From positions 186,001 to 250,000 of the forward strand of contig CAWGSQ010000006.1 of assembly GCA_963825345.1 (NCBI GenBank): a DNA stretch of 64,000 nucleotides. Direction: 5' to 3'. Position numbers and translations under genes: made by a program. Shown here piece after piece: positions 56,500 through 64,000 of this stretch (position 1 is its first letter; each line of letters opens with the position of its first letter). This DNA comes from JACVRW01 sp963825345. GTDB lineage: Bacteria; Actinomycetota; Thermoleophilia; Solirubrobacterales; Thermoleophilaceae. Under the pieces are notes generated by a model, which saw only the letters and a list, made by a program, of their open reading frames with translations, was not told the DNA's origin and ran no database searches.

Positions 56500-57861
56500 T
56501 CAGGCAACAGGCGGCCGGTGATCCGTCCAGCGCAGCTCGCCCTCGAGCTGCGCGGCGAGCGCGAGGAGCATGGCCTCCTCGCCGTGGCGACCGACGAGCT
56601 GCATGCCGATTGGCAGGCCGTCCTCGCTCCGGCCGGCCGGCACTGAGATGGACGGCTGGCCCGTGAGGTTCCACTCGAGCGCGAAGGGGTACGCCTGCGC
56701 GAGCCCGAGGAACGTGCGCACCGCCCCGAGCCCCTCCCACTGGCCGGCCCGGACCGGAGGCAGCGCGCTCACCGGGGTGAGCAGCACGTCGTGGCGCTCG
56801 AAGAACGGCCGCATGCGCTCGGTGTCGTCGTCGCGCAGGGCCCAGTCGAGAGCGGCGCGCGGGATGGCGTTGCCGATGCGCGCGAAGCCCTTGGTGCGGC
56901 GCTGGAGCCGCTCCGGGCGCTCGAGACGCTCCTCCGCGTCCTGGGCGATTCCGGCGAGGTAGCGGGTGGTGGCCGGGCTCACGAGCGGGAAGGGAGGATC
57001 GCTCTGCTCGACCTCGTGGCCGAGGGCGCGCAGCCGGCCCGCCGTGGCGTCCGCAACCCGCTTCACGTCGCTGTGCACGCGCGTCGGGAGAACGGGCTTG
57101 GTCGACACGGCCACGCGCACGCGCCCGGGCTGGGCGGCGAATGAGTCGCGCAGTTCGTCGTCGTCCGCGCCGACGCTCATGAGCAGGGCGACGTCCTCGA
57201 CGCTGCGGGCCTCGAAGCCCACGACGCTCATGCCGTACCAGTGCTCCTTCAGGGGCGCGAGCGGGATCCGGTCGCGCGTGGGCTTCAACCCGACGAGGCC
57301 GCAGTTGGATGCCGGTATGCGGATGGAGCCCGCGCCGTCCGACGCGGTCGCCGCGGCGCAGAGCCCCGCCGCCACCGCCGCCGCGCTGCCGCCGCTCGAG
57401 CCGCCGGCGCTGTGGTCGGTGTTCCACGGGTTGCGGGTGATGCCGAATGCGGGGCCCTCGGTGTCGCCCATGATCACGAGCTCGGGGCAGTTGGTCTTGC
57501 CGATCACCACGGCCCCGGCGGAACGCAGTCGCCGCACGAGCTCGCTGTCCTGCGAGGCCGGGGTGACGTTCGCCGCGGTGCCCCAGGTCGTGACCTCGCC
57601 GGTTACGTCCTCGGCGTCCTTCACGGCCATCGGAACGCCGAGCAGCGGCCTGTCGTCGCCCGCGCCGCGGCGCCCGTCCGCCTGCTGGGCGTCCGTCAGC
57701 GCGCGCTCGGACATCACGTTGCTGAAGGCGTTCAGCTGAGGGTCCAGCCGCTCGATCCGCTCGAGGTAGAGCATCACGAGCTCGCGCGACGTGACATCCC
57801 CGCTGCGGATCAGCTCCGCCTGGCGGGCGACTCCTGCGAAGGCGAGTTCGTCGCGCTCCAT
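56500..57861 (-). CDS. Amidase signature family enzyme
   Basis: 453 residues from ATG 57861. Amidase signature triad: Lys81 in GVPMAVKDAED, Ser in GGSSGGSAAAVAAG (about 155), nucleophile Ser179 in DGAGSIRIPASNCGLVGLKPT. It ends 14 bases before cysS. No gatB or gatC is nearby, so it is not likely the tRNA amidotransferase subunit; an aliphatic or aryl amide hydrolase is more likely. Substrate unknown. It diverges from the TolB-like gene. Confidence 0.92.
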   Translation of the reverse strand: MERDELAFAGVARQAELIRSGDVTSRELVMLYLERIERLDPQLNAFSNVMSERALTDAQQADGRRGAGDDRPLLGVPMAVKDAEDVTGEVTTWGTAANVTPASQDSELVRRLRSAGAVVIGKTNCPELVIMGDTEGPAFGITRNPWNTDHSAGGSSGGSAAAVAAGLCAAATASDGAGSIRIPASNCGLVGLKPTRDRIPLAPLKEHWYGMSVVGFEARSVEDVALLMSVGADDDELRDSFAAQPGRVRVAVSTKPVLPTRVHSDVKRVADATAGRLRALGHEVEQSDPPFPLVSPATTRYLAGIAQDAEERLERPERLQRRTKGFARIGNAIPRAALDWALRDDDTERMRPFFERHDVLLTPVSALPPVRAGQWEGLGAVRTFLGLAQAYPFALEWNLTGQPSISVPAGRSEDGLPIGMQLVGRHGEEAMLLALAAQLEGELRWTDHRPPVA

Positions 57862-57920
57862 CGCGAGCGCAATCTACACGCGGCTTGCGCCACCTACTCG
57901 GGCGGGTTACGGTCGGCCGC

Positions 57921-59423
57921 GTGAAGACGACCCTGCTTGCTGCGGCGCTCGCCGTGGGGCTGGTGGCCGCCGCGCCCGCCTCGGCGGTCGCCCCCGGCGC
58001 CAACGGGAAGCTGCTCTACACGCTCCAGACCACGGGCAACTTCGACATCTGGAAGATCGAGTCCGATGGGAGCGGCAACGCCCCGCTGATTACCGACGTG
58101 AACAACGACCAGGGCGGATCCTGGTCGCCCGACGGCACGAAGATCGTCTTCTGGAGCAACCGGACCGGCGCGGGCGACATTTACATCGCCAACGCAGACG
58201 GGACCGACCAGCTACGGCTGACCACCGACCCGGCCCAGGAGGCTCATCCGAGCTTCTCGCCCGACGGCACGAGGATCGTCTTCGTCCGCAAGGACCCCGA
58301 TGACGAGATCTTCGTCATGAACGCCGATGGGTCCGGCGTTGAGCGGCGCACCGACAACACGATCCCCGACGCCGGACCCGAATGGTCTCCCGATGGGACG
58401 CGGATCGCGTACTTCGCGGGGGGCAATGTGATCCATGTGATGAACGCCGACGGCTCGAACCAGCGCGAGCTCGTTCCGGGCGGAGGCGCGGTAGGGCCTC
58501 AGTGGTCGCCAGATGCGCGCAGGGTGCTCTTCAACCGCAACGATGGGCCCGGCGCCGGGTCGCATCCATACGTCGTCAACGCGGACGGCACCGGACTCGT
58601 ACAGCTCGGGCCGACCATTCCGAGCTCGCAGGCCCCGAGCTGGTCACCAGACGGCACCCGGATCGTCTTTCTGAGCCAGAGCGGAGGCGGGTCTGACATC
58701 TGGATGATGAACGCGGACGGCACCGGCGCGGCCCCGATCCTGGACGACGTACTCATCCGCAGCGGGCCGCGCTGGCAGCCGATCCCCCGGGGGCCGACCG
58801 CGGTGACCCAGGCTCCAACCGACGTCAGCTCCATTTCGGCGAAGCTCAACGGGACCATCGACTCGACGGTGCTCCACCCCACGACTTACTGGTTCGAGTA
58901 CGGCGCGACGACGACCTACGGGTCCAGAACGCCAGACGCCGCGGCGCCCGCGCCGGTCGGCGCGCAGGCGGTGGCGGCGGACATTGCCGGGCTGCGGCCG
59001 GCGACCACGTTCCACGTACGCCTCGTCGCGCGCAACGCGATCGGCACGACTGCTGGGCTCGATGCGACCTTCCAAACGCCCAAGGCGAGGCCGCGGTCGC
59101 TCACCGTCCGCGTCAGGCCGCGGCGCGATCGAAAGCTGCCCTTCCGCTACGTGATCAGCGGACGCCTCCGCCTGCCAACCGGCGTGTCCGCTGCCCTGGG
59201 TTGCCGCGGCAGGGTCGCGATCCAGGTCAAGCGGGGTAAGCGCAAGATCACGGCTCGGCAGGCGAAGGTTTCTCGCTCCTGCAGATATCGCAAGGCGATC
59301 TCGATCAAATCCACCCGTCGCCTCCGCGCATCGAAGGGAAGGCTCAAGGTCACGACGAGCTTCCGCGGCAACGCCGTGCTGTCAAGCCGGCGCGGCGCGA
59401 CGAGATTCGTCCGCTTCGGCTGA
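57921..59423 (+). CDS. Exported TolB-like beta-propeller protein with fibronectin-like domain
   Basis: 500 residues from GTG 57921. Sec signal (LLAAALAVGLVAAAPASA). The first 290 residues are PD40/WD40-like repeats: GGSWSPDGTKIVFWSNRTG, SFSPDGTRIVFV, EWSPDGTRIAYF, SWSPDGTRIVFLSQSG, alternating with DIYIANADGTD-type strands, forming a six- or seven-bladed propeller. A fibronectin type III-like domain (TAVTQAPTDVSSISAKLNGTI, TYWFEYGATTTYGSRT, GLRPATTFHVRLVARNAIGTT) and a basic C-terminal domain follow. An extracellular protein- or glycan-binding role is likely; enzymatic activity is not evident. Confidence 0.85.
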   Translation: MKTTLLAAALAVGLVAAAPASAVAPGANGKLLYTLQTTGNFDIWKIESDGSGNAPLITDVNNDQGGSWSPDGTKIVFWSNRTGAGDIYIANADGTDQLRLTTDPAQEAHPSFSPDGTRIVFVRKDPDDEIFVMNADGSGVERRTDNTIPDAGPEWSPDGTRIAYFAGGNVIHVMNADGSNQRELVPGGGAVGPQWSPDARRVLFNRNDGPGAGSHPYVVNADGTGLVQLGPTIPSSQAPSWSPDGTRIVFLSQSGGGSDIWMMNADGTGAAPILDDVLIRSGPRWQPIPRGPTAVTQAPTDVSSISAKLNGTIDSTVLHPTTYWFEYGATTTYGSRTPDAAAPAPVGAQAVAADIAGLRPATTFHVRLVARNAIGTTAGLDATFQTPKARPRSLTVRVRPRRDRKLPFRYVISGRLRLPTGVSAALGCRGRVAIQVKRGKRKITARQAKVSRSCRYRKAISIKSTRRLRASKGRLKVTTSFRGNAVLSSRRGATRFVRFG

Positions 59424-59487
59424 GGCCCACCCCGGAGGCAACGCGCGAGGCCGCCGAAGACCGGCAGGCGTTCATCGCGGACGCGCC

Positions 59488-59739
59488 CTACTCGTCCGCC
59501 CCGTCAGGAGCCCGACGCCCGCGGCGCGCCAGTCCCAGCGGCAGAAGGGAGAGCAGCGGCCGCCGGCCCACGTCGTCGCGGTCCTCGCGGTCGAAAGCCT
59601 GCGCGAAGCGCGCCGCGCGCTCGGGCGAGTCGTAGCTCTTCTCGCCGCCGGCGCCGCAGCCCCGCCCACACGTCCAGCGCATGGTCGCGCCCTCCGCGGA
59701 GAAGCGCCAGCGATGGCCGAACACCCGACAGGCAAGCAC
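59488..59739 (-). CDS. Small cysteine-containing hypothetical protein
   Basis: 83 residues from GTG 59739. Starts LACRVFGHRWRFSAEGATMRWTCGRGCGAGGEKSY, where the C-x3-GHRW and C-x3-C pattern suggests a small metal site, then an acidic helix (AARFAQAFDREDRDD) and a basic tail. No signal. I do not recognise a family, though the compact CGHRW-type opening recalls small actinobacterial zinc ribbons. It diverges from the MFS gene at 59796 with 56 bases between. Confidence 0.6.
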   Translation of the reverse strand: MLACRVFGHRWRFSAEGATMRWTCGRGCGAGGEKSYDSPERAARFAQAFDREDRDDVGRRPLLSLLPLGLARRGRRAPDGADE

Positions 59740-59795
59740 GTCATCACCCTATCCCCTGGTTTCGCCGAGACACGCGCGGGGGTAGTGGTGGCGGC

Positions 59796-61613
59796 ATGGC
59801 GACCGACAGCGTGGAGCTTGGGACCGTAGAGACGCGTGTACCGGCCCGGTTGGACCGCCTGCCATGGGCGCGCTTCCACTGGATGGTCGTCATCGGACTG
59901 GGCACCGTCTGGATCCTCGACGGGCTCGAGGTCACGATCGTCGGCTCGATCGCCGCGCGGCTCACTAGCCCCGAGAGCGGGCTCGCACTCGGCGAGAGCC
60001 AGGTCCTCACCGCGGGATCGATCTACGTGGCTGGCGCCTGCCTCGGCGCGCTGTTCTTCGGGCAGCTCACGGACCGCTTCGGGCGTAAGAGGCTGTTTCT
60101 GCTCACGCTCCTCGTGTACCTCATAGCAACAGTCGCGACGGCGTTCGCGGAGAGCGCCCTCTACTTCTACGCCTGCCGCTTCGTCACCGGCGCCGGTATC
60201 GGCGGCGAGTACGCAGCGATCAACTCGGCGATCGACGAGCTGATCCCCGCCCGCGTTCGCGGCCGTGTCGATCTGATCATCAACGGCTCGTACTGGCTCG
60301 GTGCCGCAGCCGGAGCAGTCGCCGCGATCTTCCTGCTCGATACCAGCCTCTTCGCCGCCGACCTCGGCTGGCGCCTGGCGTTCGGGCTCGGCGCCGTGTT
60401 CGCGCTCGCGATCCTGCTCGTCCGGCGACACGTGCCCGAGAGCCCGCGCTGGCTGTTCATCCACGGCCGCGAGGAAGAGGCCGAGCGAATCGTCGAGGGG
60501 ATCGAGAAGGAAGTCCGGGACAGCACGGGCGCGGAGCTCGAGGAGCCGGGCGACGCGATCACGGTCCGCCAGCGCAAGACCATCTCCTTCAAGACGATCG
60601 CGTCGGTGGCGTTCAAGCGCTACCCCAAGCGAACCGCGCTCGGCTTTGCTCTTTTCGTAGGCCAGGCCTTCATCTACAACGCAGTGACCTTCGGCCTGGG
60701 CACGTTCCTGGTCGAGTTCTACGGCATCAGCGACGCGAAGGTCCCGTTCTACATCGTCCTGTTCGCGCTCAGCAACTTCCTCGGGCCACTGCTGCTCGGG
60801 CACCTGTTCGACACCGTGGGACGCAAGCCGATGATCGCCGGCACCTACATCGGGTCGGCCGTCATTCTCGCGGTGCTCACGTTCCTGTTCGTGGACGACA
60901 CCCTCGGTACCTGGGGCTTCATGGCGCTCCTACTCGCGACGTTCTTCCTGGCCTCCGCCGGGGCCAGTGCCGCGTATCTCACCGTGTCCGAGATCTTCCC
61001 GATGGAGACGCGCGCCCTCGCAATCGCCTTCTTCTACGCGATCGGTACCGCGGTGGGCGGGATCACGGGCCCGTACCTCTTCGGGAAGATGATCGAGTCC
61101 GGCGAGGAATCGCAGGTGGCAATCGCGTTCTACATCGGCGCGGCAATCATGGCCATCGGCGGGATCGTGGAGTTGTTCCTGGGCGTCAGGGCCGAGCAGG
61201 AATCGCTCGAGGACATCGCCAAGCCCCTGACTGCGGAGGACGCCGAGGGCGAGGGCGACCGCGCCGAGGCGCCGGGCAAGCGCGCCGAGGCGCCGACCCC
61301 CAGCACGCCGGAGCGCGACCGCGACGAGGCCGCCGCACGGGCGCGCCGACGGCGCTACCGCCTCGGGCCGGGGCAGACCTCGTCGTCACCGGGCATGTTC
61401 GTCTCCGCTCCAACCAAGGTCGAGCTCGAGCCTGAGATTTCCGCCATCGAGCGTGTGCTCGAGGGTCGCGAACCAACGGAGCGGAGCGAACTGGCGCGGC
61501 TCGTCGGCGCGCGCTTCTGGGGGCCCGGCCGCTTCCCGGCGGCCCTGCGCGAGGCGGTCGAGTCCGGGCGCGCACGCCGTGTGGCGCGCAACCGCTTCGG
61601 CCCGGCCACCTAG
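59796..61613 (+). CDS. Sugar-porter-type MFS transporter with extra C-terminal soluble domain
   Basis: 605 residues from ATG 59796. Twelve hydrophobic segments with motifs of the sugar/metabolite porter families: GQLTDRFGRKRLFLLTLLVY (loop 2-3), RFVTGAGIGGEYAAINSAIDELIPARVRGR, RRHVPESPRWL, and GHLFDTVGRKPMIAGTY (loop 8-9). After about residue 470 comes a cytoplasmic extension: an acidic then basic disordered part, and a compact end domain (EISAIERVLEGREPTERSELARLVGARFWGPGRFPAALREAVESG) that resembles a winged helix. Such an extension is unusual in MFS proteins. The substrate is not predicted. The stop shares CTAG with ispF. Confidence 0.88.
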   Translation: MATDSVELGTVETRVPARLDRLPWARFHWMVVIGLGTVWILDGLEVTIVGSIAARLTSPESGLALGESQVLTAGSIYVAGACLGALFFGQLTDRFGRKRLFLLTLLVYLIATVATAFAESALYFYACRFVTGAGIGGEYAAINSAIDELIPARVRGRVDLIINGSYWLGAAAGAVAAIFLLDTSLFAADLGWRLAFGLGAVFALAILLVRRHVPESPRWLFIHGREEEAERIVEGIEKEVRDSTGAELEEPGDAITVRQRKTISFKTIASVAFKRYPKRTALGFALFVGQAFIYNAVTFGLGTFLVEFYGISDAKVPFYIVLFALSNFLGPLLLGHLFDTVGRKPMIAGTYIGSAVILAVLTFLFVDDTLGTWGFMALLLATFFLASAGASAAYLTVSEIFPMETRALAIAFFYAIGTAVGGITGPYLFGKMIESGEESQVAIAFYIGAAIMAIGGIVELFLGVRAEQESLEDIAKPLTAEDAEGEGDRAEAPGKRAEAPTPSTPERDRDEAAARARRRRYRLGPGQTSSSPGMFVSAPTKVELEPEISAIERVLEGREPTERSELARLVGARFWGPGRFPAALREAVESGRARRVARNRFGPAT

Positions 61614-62086
61614 CCGGCCAGCGTCGCTATCGCCAGCGCGGCGATCCCCTCGCCGCGGCCCACGAAGCCCATTCGCTCGCCGGTCGTGAACTTCACGTTC
61701 ACGGCGCCCGGCTCGATGCCGATCGCGCCGCCCAGGCGCTCCCGCATGTCGTCGCGGAAGGCGGCGAGCTTCGGCTCCTCGCAGGCGACGGTGGCGTCGA
61801 CGTTCGACGGTGTGACGCCCGCCTCGTCGAGCATCGCGCTGACCGCGCGCAGCAGCTCGATCGAGTCGGCGTCGCGCCAGCGCTCGTCGGTGTCTGGGAA
61901 GTGCTGGCCGATGTCGCCCATGCCGGCCGCGCCGAGCAGCGCGTCGATCACCGCGTGGGCTAGCACGTCGGCATCCGAGTGCCCGGCGAGGCCCAGCTCG
62001 GCCTCCGGAATCTTCACGCCGCCGAGCACCAGGCGGCAACCCGGCTCGAGCCGATGCGAGTCCCAGCCGATGCCGGTACGCGTCAT
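61610..62086 (-). CDS. ispF: 2-C-methyl-D-erythritol 2,4-cyclodiphosphate synthase
   Basis: 158 residues from ATG 62086, overlapping the PHP gene stop (ATGA). IspF signature: GIGWDSHRLEPGCRLVLGGVKIPEAELGLAGHSDADVLAHAVIDALLGAAGMGDIGQHFPDTD with zinc ligands Asp and His of WDSH and the later His in GHSDAD, then KFTTGERMGFVGRGEGIAALA. It catalyses the fifth step of the MEP isoprenoid pathway. IspD is encoded in the same operon, two genes upstream. Confidence 0.97.
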   Translation of the reverse strand: MTRTGIGWDSHRLEPGCRLVLGGVKIPEAELGLAGHSDADVLAHAVIDALLGAAGMGDIGQHFPDTDERWRDADSIELLRAVSAMLDEAGVTPSNVDATVACEEPKLAAFRDDMRERLGGAIGIEPGAVNVKFTTGERMGFVGRGEGIAALAIATLAG

Positions 62087-62922
62087 CCGAGTGGCTCCAG
62101 CCGCCGGGAGCGGCGCTCGAACACGGCGATCTCGCTCACGCCGAGCTCCCCAAGCCACTCCACCGCCTGCTCGTACTCGTGGCCTAGCTCCTCGGGCGTG
62201 TGCGCGTCGCTCGACAGCGCCACGGGCCGCCCGGCATCGAGGCACATCTCCAGGAACGGCGCGGCCGGGTAGATCTCGCCGGCGGGCTTGCGCAGTCCCG
62301 CTGTTGACACCTCGATCGCCACGTCGCTCTCCGCAATCCCGTCCATCGCGCGGTCGTAGAAGCGGCGCAAGTCGCCCTCCGGCACCGGCACGCTGCGGCC
62401 GAACACCTTCACGAGATCGGGGTGGGCGAGGATGTCGAACATCCCGGTGCGCGCCGCCTCACCGAGCGTCTCGAAGTAGCGCGACCAGACCTGGTCGGCA
62501 TCGCCGCCGCGCCAGATGTCGAAGGACTCCCAATCGGGCTCGCCGTGCACATCCACGGCGTCGTCGCCCATGAAGTGCACCGAGCCGACCACGTAGTCCC
62601 ACGGCCGCCCGTCGAGGAGGTTCGCCACGCGGTCCTCGCGCCCCGGCAGGTAGTCGGCCTCGATGCCGAGCTTCAGCCCGTGCTCATGGATGAATTCGCA
62701 GTACGCGTCGACGTCGTCGTGCGCCCAGTAGCGGTACCAGGGGTGCTCCCAGATGTCGAGCGCCTGGACGAAGCGGTGGATGTGCTCGGCCACGCCGAGC
62801 TCCTCGATGCCCCGCTCTGAGGCGGCCTCCCGGTAGCGGTCGGCATTCTCGGCTGTGAAGTAGCGCTCGGCCGTCGTCCCCTCCTTGTCGGGCCGCAGGT
62901 GCACGTGGTAGTCAGTCAGCAA
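62083..62922 (-). CDS. PHP-family phosphatase (histidinol-phosphatase-like)
   Basis: 279 residues from TTG 62922 (CTG 62919 next), 11 bases inside the ispD end. Metal motifs of the PHP fold: TDYHVHLRPD (H-x-H), GVAEHIHRF, GIEADYLPG, YVVGSVHFMG, ILAHPDLVKVFG and LSSDAHTPEELG. It is closest in style to HisJ/HisK-type histidinol-phosphate phosphatases, but no other his genes are near. Its position between ispD and ispF means it may act on another phosphate monoester. Cytoplasmic. Confidence 0.9.
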   Translation of the reverse strand: MLTDYHVHLRPDKEGTTAERYFTAENADRYREAASERGIEELGVAEHIHRFVQALDIWEHPWYRYWAHDDVDAYCEFIHEHGLKLGIEADYLPGREDRVANLLDGRPWDYVVGSVHFMGDDAVDVHGEPDWESFDIWRGGDADQVWSRYFETLGEAARTGMFDILAHPDLVKVFGRSVPVPEGDLRRFYDRAMDGIAESDVAIEVSTAGLRKPAGEIYPAAPFLEMCLDAGRPVALSSDAHTPEELGHEYEQAVEWLGELGVSEIAVFERRSRRLEPLG

Positions 62923-63547
62923 GGAGCGCCTCCACGATGCGCAGGTCGGACTCGCGCGTGACCTTGATGTTCTCCGGAAACGCCTCCACGACCCTGATCA
63001 CGCCTCCGGCATCCTCGACCAGAGCGGCGTCGTCGGTGGCCGCGGCGAGCGCCGCGGCGTCACGTTCGAGCGCCGCACGGAGCACGTCAGCCTTGAAGAC
63101 CTGCGGGGTCTGGATCGCCCACAGCGGCGAGCGATCGAGTGTGCGAACCACGCGCCCGTCCGTGGCCGCCTCCTTCACGGTGTCGGTCATCGGCACCGCG
63201 GCGATCGCGCCGTCGATCCCAGGCTCGAGCGCCGCGAGGCAGCGCTCCACCAGGTCACGCGTGACGAGCGGACGCGCCGCGTCGTGCACCACCGCCACCG
63301 TGGCTTCCGGCGCCGCCGCCAAGGCGTTGCGAACGGAGGCTGAGCGCGACTCGCCGCCGCGTACCCGGTCCGGCCCGTCGTCGTAGCCCTCCGGCGCGGC
63401 CACGACCACCCGGTCGCAGACCGAGCCCAGCACCTCGAGGCTCCACTCGATGAGCGGACGGCCGGCACAAACGACGAACGCCTTGGGCCGGTCGGCACCA
63501 AGGCGTTCGCCGCTGCCGCCGGCGGGAACGATCCCGACGACAGCCAT
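62912..63547 (-). CDS. ispD: 2-C-methyl-D-erythritol 4-phosphate cytidylyltransferase
   Basis: 211 residues from ATG 63547. IspD motifs: GIVPAGGSGERLGADRPKAF (nucleotide-binding loop with Arg and Lys), VVVAAPEGYDD, GGESRSASVRNAL, VVHDAARPLVTRDLV, VPMTDTVKEA, and IQTPQVFKADVLRAAL, ending in IKVTRESDL. It makes CDP-methylerythritol in the MEP pathway. It starts 12 bases after the carD stop, so carD-ispD-PHP-ispF form one transcription unit. Confidence 0.97.
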   Translation of the reverse strand: MAVVGIVPAGGSGERLGADRPKAFVVCAGRPLIEWSLEVLGSVCDRVVVAAPEGYDDGPDRVRGGESRSASVRNALAAAPEATVAVVHDAARPLVTRDLVERCLAALEPGIDGAIAAVPMTDTVKEAATDGRVVRTLDRSPLWAIQTPQVFKADVLRAALERDAAALAAATDDAALVEDAGGVIRVVEAFPENIKVTRESDLRIVEALLAD

Positions 63548-63559
63548 TCTCGTCTGTCG

Positions 63560-64000
63560 CTAAGCCGTGGCCGGCTCGCCGTTGCGACTCGCGTGCGCGT
63601 CGGCGATCAGCTCCTCCAGATGCGACTCGGCCTCGTCCTCTTCCATGTCGAGCGCGTACATCAGCTCGGACGCGAGGATCTTCTTGGCGCGGGTGTACAT
63701 CTGCTTCTCGCCCGTCGAGAGGCCCTTCTCCGTCTCGCGGATGGCGAGGTTGCGAACTACCTCGGCCAGTTCGAATACATCACCGGTCTTGATCTTCTCG
63801 CGGTTGTGCTTGAAGCGCCGGTTCCAGTTCTTCGGCATCTGGCTCACGTCGTCGCGGAGGACCGCAAGAACCTTCTTGACGTCTTCCTCCCCGATCACGC
63901 GCCTCAGACCCGCCTTGTCGGCGTTACAGCACGGGACCATGACCGTCATGTCGTTATGAAGGATCTTGATGGTCAGGTACTCGCGCTTCTCGCCGAGGAC
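63560..64000 (-). CDS. carD: CarD family transcriptional regulator (5' end outside window)
   Basis: The frame is open to the window edge; 146 residues are visible. The start of the visible part, GEKREYLTIKILHNDMTVMVPC, is the RNA polymerase beta-binding Tudor-like domain. The helical DNA-binding domain follows: VIGEEDVKKVLAVLRDD, MPKNWNRRFKHNREKIKTGDVFELAEVVRNLA, SEKGLSTGEKQMYTRAKKILASELMYA. CarD stabilises promoter open complexes and is essential in mycobacteria. In actinobacteria it commonly precedes ispD, as here. About the first 15 residues are missing. Confidence 0.97.
   Translation of the reverse strand, partial: VLGEKREYLTIKILHNDMTVMVPCCNADKAGLRRVIGEEDVKKVLAVLRDDVSQMPKNWNRRFKHNREKIKTGDVFELAEVVRNLAIRETEKGLSTGEKQMYTRAKKILASELMYALDMEEDEAESHLEELIADAHASRNGEPATA

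Noticed and set aside
56500..57861. GatA subunit of the tRNA amidotransferase, because it precedes cysS
   Set aside because: It has the amidase triad, but no gatB or gatC is adjacent and the C-terminal region differs in feel; kept as a generic amidase-signature enzyme.
56486..58003. N-terminal extension of CysS by about 500 residues through the amidase gene
   Set aside because: No stop codon interrupts the frame, but the extension is Arg/Pro-rich antisense-type sequence in another frame of the amidase gene. CysS starts at GTG 56485 at normal length.
1..64000. Mobile elements, prophage or integration sites
   Set aside because: No transposase, integrase or phage genes, and no terminal inverted repeats were seen; the region near tRNA-Thr has no attachment-type direct repeat.

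Overview
The window is about 70 percent GC with dense, often overlapping genes, many GTG and some TTG starts, and no stretch over 300 bases without a gene. The gene content points to a high-GC actinobacterium: a CarD regulator, F420/LLM-type oxidoreductase, PknB-type kinase, several acyl-CoA dehydrogenases, PspA with PspAA, and a carD-ispD-ispF-cysS-rlmB-sigH order. A Thermoleophilia/Solirubrobacterales-like organism is my best inference; no rRNA or other decisive marker is present. I see no insertion sequence, phage, plasmid origin or CRISPR array.

Layout. 1-10 kb: end of a PspAB-like gene, a large LuxR-type ATPase regulator, then a six-gene overlapping operon (3172-9944). It encodes a DUF4242 protein, a secreted two-repeat protein, two Tat-exported proteins with 30 cysteines each, a membrane MauE-thioredoxin-thioredoxin fusion, and another exported protein. 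This is the most unusual system in the window. 10-20 kb: ACT/glutaredoxin/MFS operon, GH15 glucoamylase, a two-component system with a PepSY protein, the PspA-PspAA-DUF6494 operon, and a thioesterase overlapping a lipoprotein gene. 19-41 kb: beta-oxidation genes (four acyl-CoA dehydrogenases, thiolase, 3-hydroxyacyl-CoA dehydrogenase), mixed with a 1477-residue BTAD-cyclase-cyclase-ATPase regulator, a TetR-regulated efflux pump, a beta-lactamase-fold hydrolase, an LLM oxidoreductase, an epimerase and a Ser/Thr kinase. A palindrome TTGACT-N4-AGTCAA occurs both before the first acyl-CoA dehydrogenase and between the divergent thiolase and 3-hydroxyacyl-CoA dehydrogenase genes, suggesting a fatty-acid regulon.

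42-52 kb: M28 peptidase, CNNM/CorC transporter, pterin dehydratase, cobalamin/siderophore-binding-like protein, a rhomboid protease in one operon with an ECF sigma and its anti-sigma factor, a second ECF sigma module, a PlsC-GpsA fusion, and tRNA-Thr(UGU). 52-64 kb, mostly minus strand: small membrane protein, L,D-transpeptidase, SigH-like sigma, RlmB, CysS, amidase, then IspF-PHP phosphatase-IspD-CarD, with a TolB-like protein and an MFS transporter inserted on the plus strand.

Genome style: at least seven convergent gene pairs overlap by exactly four bases, six of them through the tetranucleotide CTAG, which is a stop codon on both strands at once.
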